From contig NZ_CP015322.1 in assembly GCF_001686985.1 (NCBI RefSeq), positions 372,001 through 436,000 of the forward strand: a DNA stretch of 64,000 nt, written 5' to 3'. Of the stretch, positions 27,981 to 37,027 are shown one piece after another. The notes under the pieces were generated by a model that saw only the letters and a list, made by a program, of their open reading frames with translations, ran no database searches and was not told where the DNA came from. How positions within the stretch are numbered: position 1 is the first letter of the stretch; every line of letters begins with the position of its first letter. The position numbers and the translations under genes are program-made. The stretch comes from Mesorhizobium amorphae CCNWGS0123. GTDB lineage: Bacteria > Pseudomonadota > Alphaproteobacteria > Rhizobiales > Rhizobiaceae.

Positions 27981-28009
27981 GAAGGGCGCCCTGGTCAAGG
28001 GCGCCCTTC
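27981..28009 (-). terminator. Strong hairpin downstream of the porin gene
   Basis: GAAGGGCGCC and GGCGCCCTTC form a perfect 10-bp stem with a 9-base loop, about 170 bases after the porin stop. On the minus strand it is followed by ATTCT, so the T-tract is poor, but the stem is very stable and could work in either direction. Confidence 0.6.
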
Positions 28010-28175
28010 GCATCGGCGGCAGGCTTCGATCCCGGAGGTGCGGACCTAAGCACTTTGGAAGGAGCCGCCGGTGAACCCTTTTGGGTATCCCCCTAAGTCG
28101 ACACCGACTGGACGAGCGGGTCTAGCGCACCCAATCGTATGCGACGGGCGCTATTGGTTTAATTGCTTCGATCCG

Positions 28176-29273
28176 TCAGAACGAGCGCTGGAAGCGGAGG
28201 ATACCGCCGATCGCACTATCGTCACCGGCTGGAATACCAGTCCAGTTGGAGTTGCCTTCGTCGATGTAGTCGACTTCGGCCGTGATCGTGAGACCCGGGA
28301 CGATGTCGTAGGCGATATTCGCTGCAACGCCGAAGTTCTTGTCCTCGTCATAGGAGAGCTGGGCATTGAACGAGGTCTTTTCGTTGATGGTGTAGGTGCC
28401 ACCACCCCAGATTGCCCAGTTGCCGCCCCACTGCTTGTAGAAGCCGCGGCCGCCGGCAGGGATTGCATAGGTCGGATCAGAGAGGTTGTCGTCCGTGCCG
28501 TAGCCGACCAAAACGAACAGTGCCAGGTTCTGCACCGGGGTCACGTCTAGGCGAACCTTGCCGGCCACCTCTCCGTAGTTGCTGTCATAAGCAACGACGC
28601 CGGTGATGGCGCCCCAGCCCTGCGTATACTTCACGCCGCCGACGACATGCGGAACGTAGCTGTCGATCGTGCCAACCGTACCAGAGCCTTCTTCGAGCGA
28701 GACCACCGCCGAGAAGCCGTTGCCGGCGTCGAAATAGTACTGCACGACGTTGGAGTCGAAATCGCCATAGGGAACCAGCGTATCGTTGATGACATTGCCG
28801 GCGTAGCCGATGAACGTATCGAAGGCCGAATCGTCTTTACCGACACGCAGCCCACCGAGTTGTATCCAGGCATAGGGCAGCGTACTACTGTTACTGCCGT
28901 CGGTATAGTTGAAGTTGGTTTGAGTGTAGGTCTTCAAGGTGCCGAGCTCTGTTTCCTGACCAGTCCAGGTCTTCAGCGCGAAGCGGCCCCTCTTGTACCA
29001 GGTGTCGTTGATGCTGCCGTCCTCATGGTCGACAGCACGGCGGCCGTTGAACGAACCTTCCTGGCCGGCCGAAGCATCCCAGCGGACATAGCCACCGATG
29101 CGCAGGCAGGTTTCGGTGCCAGGGATGTAGAAATAGCCGGCGCCATAGACGTCACAGATCTTGACGTACTCAGCTGGTTCCGGCTCGGCGACGGTGACGG
29201 CATCGGCCGCACGTGCGCCGGTGACCGCAGCTAAGGCCGCAGCGGAGCCGAGAAGAAGGCTCTTGATGTTCAT
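28176..29273 (-). CDS. Outer-membrane porin, Porin_2 (RopA/Omp2b) family
   Basis: This 365-residue trimeric beta-barrel porin has an N-terminal signal peptide (MNIKSLLLGSAAALAAVTGA, cleavage likely after ARA). It is followed by the family hallmark KICDVYGAGYFYIPGTETCL, with two cysteines, then RIGGYVRWDA. Alternating beta-strand segments fill the rest and the chain ends in FQRSF with a terminal phenylalanine, as needed for outer-membrane assembly. The start at 29273 is favoured because GGAG precedes it; a GTG four codons earlier is possible. It provides general uptake of small hydrophilic solutes. It is monocistronic and intact, and is one of the few housekeeping-like genes in the window. Confidence 0.93.
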   Translation of the reverse strand: MNIKSLLLGSAAALAAVTGARAADAVTVAEPEPAEYVKICDVYGAGYFYIPGTETCLRIGGYVRWDASAGQEGSFNGRRAVDHEDGSINDTWYKRGRFALKTWTGQETELGTLKTYTQTNFNYTDGSNSSTLPYAWIQLGGLRVGKDDSAFDTFIGYAGNVINDTLVPYGDFDSNVVQYYFDAGNGFSAVVSLEEGSGTVGTIDSYVPHVVGGVKYTQGWGAITGVVAYDSNYGEVAGKVRLDVTPVQNLALFVLVGYGTDDNLSDPTYAIPAGGRGFYKQWGGNWAIWGGGTYTINEKTSFNAQLSYDEDKNFGVAANIAYDIVPGLTITAEVDYIDEGNSNWTGIPAGDDSAIGGILRFQRSF

Positions 29274-29663
29274 TTTGATCTCCACTCAAAGGATTAAAAA
29301 AAGGGCCAGGGTGTCATTGCTGAAGGACAGCATCCCCTCCCCATTCCCCACGATCGAAAAAGATGCGCATCGCGCTGCTTCTTCGCAGCTTGACGCTATT
29401 CGCGTAATTGAATAACGCAATAGATATGGCGCGAGGCAGTGAGATATAAAGCAAAAGTTGCGATTATGTCACGAAAAATCGAAGAGATATTGTACAAGTC
29501 GTTCAAACTATACAAACAACACAGGCTGGACATTTCGCACGATATCGAAAGATACATTACGCACCCCTAGTGGCGCGTGCAACCTCAATAGGGCTTCCAC
29601 AGGCTCACAGCGACCAACCGATTGCCGGTGCATTGATTTGCAATTGGTTTCGTCAGTTGGGCT
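29274..29663. other. AT-rich porin promoter region
   Basis: About 390 bases, more AT-rich than the average, hold the porin promoter. No gene is evident. I cannot single out -35/-10 boxes with confidence. Confidence 0.45.
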
Positions 29664-30362
29664 TCATGTCGAGGAATAATCTCGTGCGGCCAAGATGACT
29701 TCTGTAGCCAAGTCTTGTCTGAGCATTTCTATAGGAATTCGGCCATCAAGCCGCGGTGAAGGGGAGGTAAGCCAAAGCCATGCCAGTCTGGGATTGGCGA
29801 TCAAGGAGAGCACTTGTCGTATCCCCGGCGCAGGCCTGCCGTCGATGAACTGAGCCAAGGGGAACACATGCTTGCGCGCGCCTTTCCGCAATGCGACCAC
29901 GTCTTTGTGCCGTTGCCACCAATGCAATGTCGATCGCGGTATGTGGAAGTGTTCTTCCAGATATGTGGGCCCTGCAACCTGACCCGCCCAGTCTTCAATG
30001 CGCAGGCAATCGCTTTGCTGATCTCGCGCTTTTCGGACCGCGCGCCCATGTGCGCCCTCGGTTCGAACCATGAGCGGAGCTGCCTCACTGACGCTTTCAT
30101 TGGACCGACGCACTGTTTCGGCTGCGAGCCTGCGAACAAATTCAGACGCCAGGGCGGTCAAATCGTCATGAATGGTTTGTTGGGGCGTTGCAGAAAGCAA
30201 ATCGGCGGCAGCGATGTTGACGGGCCCCGTCCGCGACGAGATTGAAGTCCTTTCCTTAATTACCTCCTCGTGCTGAGCCAGAACACGCTGGACTTCCTTT
30301 GCAATCAAGCTTGAAAGCTCGTCCTGGCGAGGCTCATTTCCAGAATCAAATGATTTTGTCAT
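29664..30362 (-). CDS. Xre/MbcA/ParS-like antitoxin-domain protein
   Basis: This 232-residue protein has an acidic N-terminus (DELSSLIAKEVQRVLAQHEE), a helical middle, a small DNA-binding-like segment (GPTYLEEHFHIPRSTLHWWQ) and a C-terminal block (GIRQVLSLIANPRLAWLWLT, SPSPRLDGRIPIEML) that resembles the toxin-binding DUF2384 part of ParS/MbcA antitoxins. Classical ParS antitoxins are shorter (about 140 residues) and sit beside a RES-domain toxin. No RES gene is nearby, so it may be an orphan regulator. The start at 30362 gives the longest frame. Confidence 0.65.
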   Translation of the reverse strand: MTKSFDSGNEPRQDELSSLIAKEVQRVLAQHEEVIKERTSISSRTGPVNIAAADLLSATPQQTIHDDLTALASEFVRRLAAETVRRSNESVSEAAPLMVRTEGAHGRAVRKARDQQSDCLRIEDWAGQVAGPTYLEEHFHIPRSTLHWWQRHKDVVALRKGARKHVFPLAQFIDGRPAPGIRQVLSLIANPRLAWLWLTSPSPRLDGRIPIEMLRQDLATEVILAARDYSST

Positions 30363-30776
30363 GTGTGGCCCCCTGCCGCGAAAAAGTCCGCTTGATTCAC
30401 TGCGCGATCAAGCTCGACAACTCCATCAAACCGGCTAACGACTGGCGCATGGCCCATTCTGAGCCATGCCAATCAGGTATTGAACGCGCTCGATCCGTGC
30501 CGAATTCGCCAACGACGAGCGCTGGGGTTGGATGGGAGTTGGAAAGTAGCTGCAACGGGTGTTGCGTACCACCGCAGACCACACCAGCTTCGCGATCACA
30601 TTTAACAACCAAACGTTATGTCTATGAGGTTACCCCAAAAGCCGACGCCAAAAGGGTGTCAGCGCGTTGCTCTGGCCGCTGGACGTTGCATGACAATCGG
30701 ATGTCAATCCGCCTTCGTACATCAGAGGATCGGTCGCGTGTACGCCTTAGTCAAATGCAGTCTTTATATCGACATC
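30363..30776. other. Region without a recognised gene
   Basis: Only short open frames without family features lie between the ParS-like gene and the LysR-type box at 30777. Confidence 0.45.
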
Positions 30777-31352
30777 ATCTAATTTCGAGATAAATTGAAC
30801 GAAGAGAAGGTCGAATTCCGGGGCGCCGCCAACGGCGGCACTGAAGTCTTCAGGACCAAGCGCCATTGCGACCATCCTGGGATGCGCCGATGCAATGGCC
30901 GCTAGCCTCTGCAAGGCACCTGGAGTCTCGATCTGGGCAAGGAACCGGATGCGTCCCGGCGCAAGATTTCTTTCTCGTTCAAGGTCCGATACCGCATTCG
31001 CGATCTCTGATACCCACTCTGCCGATTCCGTCTTCGGAAGAACAAGTGCGTCAACACCTTCCATTACGGCTGCATCGAGATCGGCCGCCAAGGCGCGCAA
31101 ACCACGATTCACGCGGACCAAAACAGATGCGCCCTTGCGCCCCACCTTTGCCACGGATTCAGAAAGCTGCCGCCGTGACTCACCCTTTTGATCCTGGGGA
31201 ACGGAGTCCTCGAGGTCGAGTACGACGCCATCTGCCCCGCGCTCATGAGCCGCCTCCACAAAGCGCGGAACGTGAGCGGGAACGAAGAGCAGCGATCTCC
31301 AGCGGGGTACAGACATCGAGCTTTCAACAGCCGGAACGGTGTCCCTGATCAT
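30747..31352 (-). pseudogene. CitE-like lyase, second copy, C-terminally truncated
   Basis: Identical to 12512-13414 from the start (31352) to GGAPEFDLL. The repeat ends there at 30802 and the frame runs on for a few unrelated residues (FVQFISKLDD) to a stop at 30747. About 100 C-terminal residues are missing, which contain part of the barrel, so the product should be inactive. Confidence 0.88.
30777..30791. promoter_or_regulatory. LysR-type box at the left edge of repeat copy B
   Basis: ATCTAATTTCGAGAT matches the lysR palindrome (ATCTCGTTTCGAGAT) at 13 of 15 positions. The adjoining plus-strand sequence GTCAAATGCAGTCTTTATATC closely resembles that beside the box at 53405 (GTCAAATTCAGTCTGTATATC). 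It faces leftwards, towards no obvious intact target. Confidence 0.5.
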
Positions 31353-31455
31353 GGAGTCGCCTCTGCGGTCGATTCTAGCGATGGCGGTGGCAGCGAGCTT
31401 GCTGGGCAGCCGATGCCCGTCGCGAGCGCGCCGAACTTCCCGACAAGATGCGCGC

Positions 31456-32631
31456 TTACGATGACGTGGCTCTTTCGCGCAAATGCCCCAGAACCTCTTC
31501 CCGAATAGCCTCGGTATGAGCGCCAAGAGCCGGAACTGGGCGCAGCGAAGGGCGCTCCGAGTTGAAAATCGCCGCCGGCGCTATCGTCTCGACGGTTCCT
31601 TCGGGTGTTCCAACCTGCACCCTGCGAATGTGTGGATGTTTTGAAATATCCGCCACTTCGTTAAGTCGGCCATATGCCAAACCGGCCGCCTCAAGCTCCT
31701 GCATTGCTTCGTGGCAGGACAGTTCGGAAAACCGCCGTTCAATGATCTCATCAAGTTGGGCACGGTGACCGAGGCGCTCCATGTTGTCGGCAAAACCAGG
31801 TGCGCGTGTGAGCCCCGGCTGCCTAAGGAATTTCTCGCAGAAATTTACCCATTCGCGGTCATTCTGAACCGAAAAGATGACGTCTTTGCCATCGGCACAA
31901 CGATAGGCGCCATACGGCGCCAGGGACGGGTGTTTCACGCCCGCGCGTACCGTGTGGTAGCTGCTATAGTCGTGTTGCAGAACTGGCACATTCATCCAGT
32001 CGGCGACAGCATCGAACAGTGACACCTGAATGCTGGCCCCCTCGCCGGTGACCTCGCGGTGATACAGCGCCTGAAGAATGGCGCTATGTGCTGTCATGCC
32101 GGCCGAGATGTCGCAAACCGAAACCCCAATACGGGCAGGCCCGTGTTGGGTACCGGTGATTGCGCATAGACCTGTTTCAGCTTGGACAATCAGATCGTAA
32201 GCCTTCAGGTGCGAAAATGGGCCTCCCTCCCCGAAACCAGAGATGTCGCAGGTGATCAGCCGCGGAAAGCGTCGACGGAGATCCGCAGACCTGAAACCAA
32301 GTTTTTCGATACTGCCCGGCTTCAGATTCTGGATAAAGACGTCAGCACTGGCAATGAGCGTGTCCAGCACGGCGCTGTCCGCCACCGATCTCAGGTCCAG
32401 ACAGACCGACTCCTTACCCCTATTAAGCCAGACGAAGTAAGCGCTTTGTCCCCGCACCAACTTGTCGTAGTTTCGGGCAAAGTCCCCTTCGGGCCTTTCG
32501 ACCTTGATCACACGGGCGCCTGCGTCCGCAAGGCGAGACGATGCGTAAGGCGCAGCTACGGCCTGCTCCACAGCAACGACGGTGATCCCCTCAAGGCAGC
32601 TACGCATCACGACACCGCGCTTTTCATCCAA
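31456..32631 (-). CDS. CaiB/BaiF CoA-transferase, second copy
   Basis: The translation is identical to 13518-14693, with the catalytic Asp146 (SHLKAYDLIVQAET) and the ATGA overlap with the upstream methylaspartate ammonia-lyase copy retained. It should be functional. Its downstream partner, the CitE-like lyase, is truncated in this copy, so any citramalyl-CoA cleavage would rely on copy A. The duplication raises the dosage of the first steps only. Confidence 0.9.
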   Translation of the reverse strand: MDEKRGVVMRSCLEGITVVAVEQAVAAPYASSRLADAGARVIKVERPEGDFARNYDKLVRGQSAYFVWLNRGKESVCLDLRSVADSAVLDTLIASADVFIQNLKPGSIEKLGFRSADLRRRFPRLITCDISGFGEGGPFSHLKAYDLIVQAETGLCAITGTQHGPARIGVSVCDISAGMTAHSAILQALYHREVTGEGASIQVSLFDAVADWMNVPVLQHDYSSYHTVRAGVKHPSLAPYGAYRCADGKDVIFSVQNDREWVNFCEKFLRQPGLTRAPGFADNMERLGHRAQLDEIIERRFSELSCHEAMQELEAAGLAYGRLNEVADISKHPHIRRVQVGTPEGTVETIAPAAIFNSERPSLRPVPALGAHTEAIREEVLGHLRERATSS

Positions 32632-33877
32632 GGTTTTCGTTTTGAGCCCAACGACGGTTCAGCATCGCCAGCAACCGGTTTTGTTCATTCCCAACAATTG
32701 AGAATGCCTCGTCGACACCCATTCCGGGCTTTGCAAGCATCATGTCGGCCTGGGTCGCCACCGATACGTGGACAGAAGCTTGGGCGGAGAGATCCGTCTC
32801 GGTACAGCTTCCTCCGACATACGCTCCAACTTGGTTCTCCTTGCAGAGAATAACGGCACGCGCCGTGTCGGCAATTGAGCCCACATCCGGGGTCTTGATT
32901 TGAACGAGATGCGTGGCCTTGGCTTCGGCAAAGAGCCGAATATCCTCGAGCGTGTTGCACCTCTCGTCAACGACGATGCGCGCGCTGGAACCCCGGTTGT
33001 CCAAAATCGATACGATCTTGGCATAGTTCTCAATTTGAGCTTCCGTCGAACCAAAATCCGCCGGGGATTCGATGTTGAGCGTGAAATCCGGGACGGCATC
33101 TGCAACCTTGCAGATAAAGTCGGCGATTCTTTGCGGCTCCAGTCCGATTTCCTGGCCAATCCAGCCATACACATCGAAATGCAGCATCGGATGATAGCCC
33201 GGGCGGCCGATTTGGCGCGTACGCGTTGCAACCCACTTCACGAACTCCATGAAGGTCTGGCCGTCGACGCCGAATTTCTGCCGCGAGTTGATCAGGCCGT
33301 GGGGGAGTACATCCACGGCTTTCAAAATCATCTTGTCGACGTTGATTTCGCGAGCGTCACCGCTCTGGCAGTAAATTGGGACGCGGCACGTCGGTAGCGG
33401 CAGATCGAACTCCGCGCATATGATCTCCGCCATTGTCTTGCGCTGTAGGTGGGCGGCTGCGCGAAGCAGCGCTTGGCTCACGCCATACTCGACAGCCAGA
33501 GGCAAGCGCAGATGTTCGACAGGTTCAAAAACCTTTGCGCAAGAAGTACGAAACCGAGATACATCGACATCAAAAAGCCGGGGCGCGACCACGCGTGATG
33601 TGAAAACTGACATCTGATTGGCGTCGAACAGAGGATCGCGTCCGCCGGCACCAGAGTACTGGACGTTCATCATGTCGCCCCAAACAACGGTCTCATCGGA
33701 AAGGACGAGCCCGATGCTGAGCGAAGATGCCGGAATGCGAATCGACGTGAAGCCAGGCGTTATCGGTTCGCCGACATAGCGGAAGCCGTCCTGGGTCGCG
33801 CCGGATCTAATGGCGGCCTGATCGTCATAAAAAAATGCGCCGTTGCCGGGCGCGAGGAGGACATCTTTGATCTGCAC
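32624..33877 (-). CDS. Methylaspartate ammonia-lyase, second copy
   Basis: The translation is identical to 14686-15939, including all catalytic residues (Lys328 in VQIKTPDVGS). The same choice between a GTG start (33877) and an upstream TTG (33973) applies. The LysR-type box is preserved at 33995-34009, so this copy should keep its control. Sequence upstream of the box differs from copy A. Confidence 0.92.
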   Translation of the reverse strand: MQIKDVLLAPGNGAFFYDDQAAIRSGATQDGFRYVGEPITPGFTSIRIPASSLSIGLVLSDETVVWGDMMNVQYSGAGGRDPLFDANQMSVFTSRVVAPRLFDVDVSRFRTSCAKVFEPVEHLRLPLAVEYGVSQALLRAAAHLQRKTMAEIICAEFDLPLPTCRVPIYCQSGDAREINVDKMILKAVDVLPHGLINSRQKFGVDGQTFMEFVKWVATRTRQIGRPGYHPMLHFDVYGWIGQEIGLEPQRIADFICKVADAVPDFTLNIESPADFGSTEAQIENYAKIVSILDNRGSSARIVVDERCNTLEDIRLFAEAKATHLVQIKTPDVGSIADTARAVILCKENQVGAYVGGSCTETDLSAQASVHVSVATQADMMLAKPGMGVDEAFSIVGNEQNRLLAMLNRRWAQNENLG

Positions 33878-33994
33878 TTCAGCTCGCTCAATTTCTATCG
33901 GACCGCGTTGACGGCGGATGTAGTTGGATCCGTTGCCCGCCAAGTATGTGCCACTTGGCGATGGATTCGCCAATATAATGTCTCGGACGGTGCC

Positions 33995-34009
33995 ATCGCG
34001 TTTTCAGAT
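33995..34009. promoter_or_regulatory. LysR-type box upstream of methylaspartate ammonia-lyase (copy B)
   Basis: Exact copy of the box at 16057-16071 (ATCGCGTTTTCAGAT), carried within the duplicated segment. Confidence 0.5.
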
Positions 34010-34284
34010 GACTGGCGTGTTAAGAAGTCGACCGTGTCGCGGACGCGGTGAGTGGCGCGATAGAGGGCATATTCCCACGGCCATGGATCATGATGCATGT
34101 CTCGTAACTATGCCATTTGCCGGTAACGGTTCGCTTGCGCCGATTGCAGCGTTCCAGCAGAGGCGAGGAACAAGCGGTCCGGCGGTATGATAGTGGTATC
34201 ATCGGACGCAATGCGCCCTCGGCCATCATTCGGATCACACAGGCTGAGATTGCGGGGTAGGGTATTTCCTGCCAGTCCCCCCCG

Positions 34285-34492
34285 CCTACACCTCCAACCT
34301 CAACGCCATAGAACGTTTGGGGAGAGGCATGAACGAGCATGTCACCCACAATTCCTACAATAGCATTCCGCGCCTTCGCCGAAGCCCAATGCGCTTCTTC
34401 AAATCCACCCTGCCACGCAACCGCAAGACCATCCGCGACGTCGTCGACGACAACTTCGTTATCGTTCGGCCCGGCGAATTTCGGTTTATCGG
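34285..34492 (+). pseudogene. IS630-family transposase, C-terminal remnant
   Basis: The plus strand reads YTSNLNAIERLGRGMNEHVT, with the DDE glutamate region N-A-I-E-R-L, followed by HNSYNSIPRLRRSPMRFFKS and a short tail. Everything before the last catalytic residue is missing. The stretch 34016-34284 has no gene I can name. Confidence 0.6.
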
Positions 34493-34515
34493 GCAGACGA
34501 TGACCAAAGTTGCAA

Positions 34516-34669
34516 CAGACGTTTCAAATAACTTCATAGAATATTTGCAACCGCAGATCACTGACGATGGTACGTTCACCGCAAGGGCTGGAAGTAGGTG
34601 TACAAAATAGGCTGACGCCCGCTCGCGCACAGGCCGCCGCACGGCAAGCAAACATAGGAGTCACAGTCA
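34516..34669 (+). promoter_or_regulatory. Upstream region shared with the first ATP-grasp gene
   Basis: Counterpart of 3121-3274: CAGACGTTTCAAATAACTTC, then ACCGCAGATCACTGACGATG and GGTACGT, aligned at equal spacing. It supports duplication of promoter and gene together, with later divergence. Confidence 0.5.
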
Positions 34670-35953
34670 ATGGCAAGAAGGGCACTCATCCTGATCGAAG
34701 GCGGCGCATTGGGTTGTGGTCTGCTATACGTCCAAGCGGCCCAGCGTCTTGGTCTTCATCCAATTAACCTGTCGGCCAACCAAGATCAGCGCGACTTTCT
34801 TTCGGCGGGATGTGAGACAATCCATGTTGATACAGGAAATCTCGATGCTCTGGTCCACGAATGTTCCCGGTTGCGTGCCACCAATGAAATTGCTGGCATT
34901 GTATGCGCCAAGGAGGGGGGGGGGGTCTATGCGACGGTTGGCAAGCTCTGTCAGTATTTCGATCTACCGGGACCGAATCCGGGATCGATCGAACGATGCT
35001 TCGACAAATTTGCTCAACGTCAGCTCCTCGCGGACGCCGACATTCCAATACCTGCTTATCGCTTGGCAACAAATGCGACGGACGTAAAAAATGCTGCTAC
35101 GGAGATCGGATTTCCATTGATTCTTAAGCCAGCCGTGGGCGCAGGAAGCTGCGGTGTCCGATTATGCCGCAGCGCCGATGAGGTGGCCGAACATACGACC
35201 TATCTGTTGGGCGGGAAGCACATATGGCGGTCGTCGCCAAGGATACTGGTTGAAGAATTCGCGCAAGGCCCCCTTTATCTCACTTATACAATGGGAGATG
35301 AGGTCGTTGGGATTGGTACCTGTGACTTCGGCCGCCCACCGTATTTCGTGTGTCGTGAGACTATTTTTCCGGCCGTGCTGACTGATGAAGAGCATAAGCG
35401 TATCGCCGATGTTTCTCTGAGCTGTTTGCGAGCTCTCGATCTTGGCTGGGGGCCAACGAACATTGAACTCCGGTGGACGAGGCTTGGCCCAGTCGTGATT
35501 GAAGTCAATCCGCGTCTTGCCAGCGCGCCTCATTCCCAACTGGTTCAGCTGGCTTACGGTATCGATCTCATCACCGAGCACATCAAGCTTGTCATCGGCG
35601 GCGAGTGGTATTTGCACAAACGGCGTTCGCACACCGCGGCCGTGCGGAGCCTACTTCCTGATCGCGATGGCATCCTCGATTGGATCAGTGGGGACGGTCG
35701 GGCGGCTGCTGTATCAGGTGTGGCCGAGGTGAAACTCTTTGTTGAACCGAAGACGCCGATCGTCAGAAAAGGCGATTACCGCGACAAGATCGCATATGTC
35801 GTGGCCGCTTCACCCAGCCATGCTCAGACGGCGGCGATACTTCAGCGTGCCGTCGACTTAATAGATTGGTCGATCACACCATTTCCGACCCTTGGCGAAC
35901 AGGAACAATTCGATTTGAACTCGTCGCGTGTGGGCCAGGGCGTAGATCTTTAG
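34670..35953 (+). CDS. ATP-grasp ligase-like protein (paralogue 2)
   Basis: This 427-residue protein aligns along its whole length with the product of 3275-4498, with roughly two thirds of positions identical by eye. It keeps the ATP-binding lysine and glycine loop (LILKPAVGAGSCGVRLC) and the metal pair in VVIEVNPRLAS. Differences concentrate in the N-terminal domain (LIEGGALGCGLLYVQAAQRL) and at the C-terminus, where about 15 extra residues follow ITPFPTLGE. An octanucleotide G-run at about 34916-34923 encodes EGGGV and could be prone to slippage. GGAG precedes the ATG. The substrate is unknown; divergence at putative substrate regions suggests a related but not identical reaction. Confidence 0.85.
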   Translation: MARRALILIEGGALGCGLLYVQAAQRLGLHPINLSANQDQRDFLSAGCETIHVDTGNLDALVHECSRLRATNEIAGIVCAKEGGGVYATVGKLCQYFDLPGPNPGSIERCFDKFAQRQLLADADIPIPAYRLATNATDVKNAATEIGFPLILKPAVGAGSCGVRLCRSADEVAEHTTYLLGGKHIWRSSPRILVEEFAQGPLYLTYTMGDEVVGIGTCDFGRPPYFVCRETIFPAVLTDEEHKRIADVSLSCLRALDLGWGPTNIELRWTRLGPVVIEVNPRLASAPHSQLVQLAYGIDLITEHIKLVIGGEWYLHKRRSHTAAVRSLLPDRDGILDWISGDGRAAAVSGVAEVKLFVEPKTPIVRKGDYRDKIAYVVAASPSHAQTAAILQRAVDLIDWSITPFPTLGEQEQFDLNSSRVGQGVDL

Positions 35954-36189
35954 TCTAGTTTCCAGCCATAAATGGCAAGCATTTGATTTAATTTGATAAA
36001 TATTACGTTTGTGCGAGCAAGGTCCGGCGATTTCAGGTATCTTGGATCATGCCACTGGTTCCTAACCCCTCACCGCTGGAGCCGACAATGCGGCAAGAAC
36101 CGCCCAAGCCAGCATACTCGATCTTTTCGCCTCGCACGCGCTGCAGCGCTACGACATTGCCATTGCTCTGATCCCTGAAAACTGGATCA
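35954..36189. other. Short region between the ATP-grasp gene and the IS3 nest
   Basis: The plus strand can be read as AQASILDLFASHALQRYDIA before the IS3 end, but it lacks a start and a recognisable family. Confidence 0.3.
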
Positions 36190-36244
36190 TTCGAAAGTGG
36201 AGTGTTCCGCGGTAACATCCCTTGGCTGGGAGGAGCGGAAGACG

Positions 36245-36985
36245 ATGAAGGCATCGAAGTTTTCGGACGCGCAGAAGGCGTTCATCCTGAAGCAGGGCGC
36301 GGAGGGGATTCCGGTCGCGGAGATCTGCCGTCGGGCGGGGATCAGCCAGGCGACCTACTTCAACTGGAAGAAGAAATACGACGGCTGCTGCCGACCAAGA
36401 TGAAGCGGCTGAAGCAGCTTGTGGACGAGAACGGCAAGCTCAGGAAGCTGGTGGCCGATCTCTCCTTGGACAAGGAGATGCTGCAGGACGTCATTCGCCG
36501 AAAACTGTGAGGCCTGGTCGCAAACGCGAGCTGGTGGCGCAGACGTGTCATGAGTGGAACGTGTCGATCCGGCGGGCATGCCGGGTTCTGGAGTTCGACA
36601 CGTCGACCTATCACTACAAGTCCCGCCGCCGCGACCAGGCCGGCATCGAAGCTCGGATCAAGGACATCTGCGCCACACGGGTCAGCTACGGATACCGCGC
36701 GTGCACGTAATGCTCACGCGAGGGCTGCGACATCAACATGAAGCGAACCTACCGAATTTACAGGGACTTGGGCCTGCAGCTCAGGAACAAGACGCCGAAG
36801 CGGCGTGTGAAGGCGAAGCTGCGGGAAGGCCGGGAGGAAGCCCTCGGGCCGAACGAGGTCTGGGCGATGGACTTCGTCCACGATCAGCTCGCGACGGGCA
36901 AGTAGATCTGTGTGCTGACGGTCGTCGACACGTTCACCCGCTATGTGCCTGTGCTCGACCCGCGGTTCAGCTATCGGCGGAGGAT
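36245..36985 (+). pseudogene. IS3 OrfA and 5' part of OrfB
   Basis: OrfA starts at 36245 (MKASKFSDAQKAFILKQGAE) with a helix-turn-helix (PVAEICRRAGISQATYFNWK). A one-base deletion near 36388 shifts the frame into MKRLKQLVDENGKLRKLVAD. OrfB follows (RELVAQTCHEWNVSIRRACR; NEVWAMDFVHDQLATGK with the first catalytic aspartate). It is broken by a one-base loss near 36700 (GYR) and an in-frame TAG at 36903-36905, and is cut by IS256 at 36985. Confidence 0.88.
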
Positions 36986-37027
36986 GGGACTGTCAGGAAT
37001 TCCGTGTGCGGGCGGGCGGTTGAACAT

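Larger units (their letters stand above)
30802..34015. repeat. 3.2-kb direct repeat, copy B
   Basis: This is the second copy of 12864-16077. Left of it the sequence changes at GAACG/AAGAGAAGG; right of it at ACTGG/CGTGTT. The left boundary is 10 bases from a LysR-type box (30777-30791) and the right boundary is 6 bases beyond another (33995-34009). Confidence 0.93.

Noticed and set aside
30802..34015. Possible composite transposon carrying the duplicated operon
   Set aside because: No IS or inverted repeat borders either copy at the repeat edges, so transposition as a unit is not supported.
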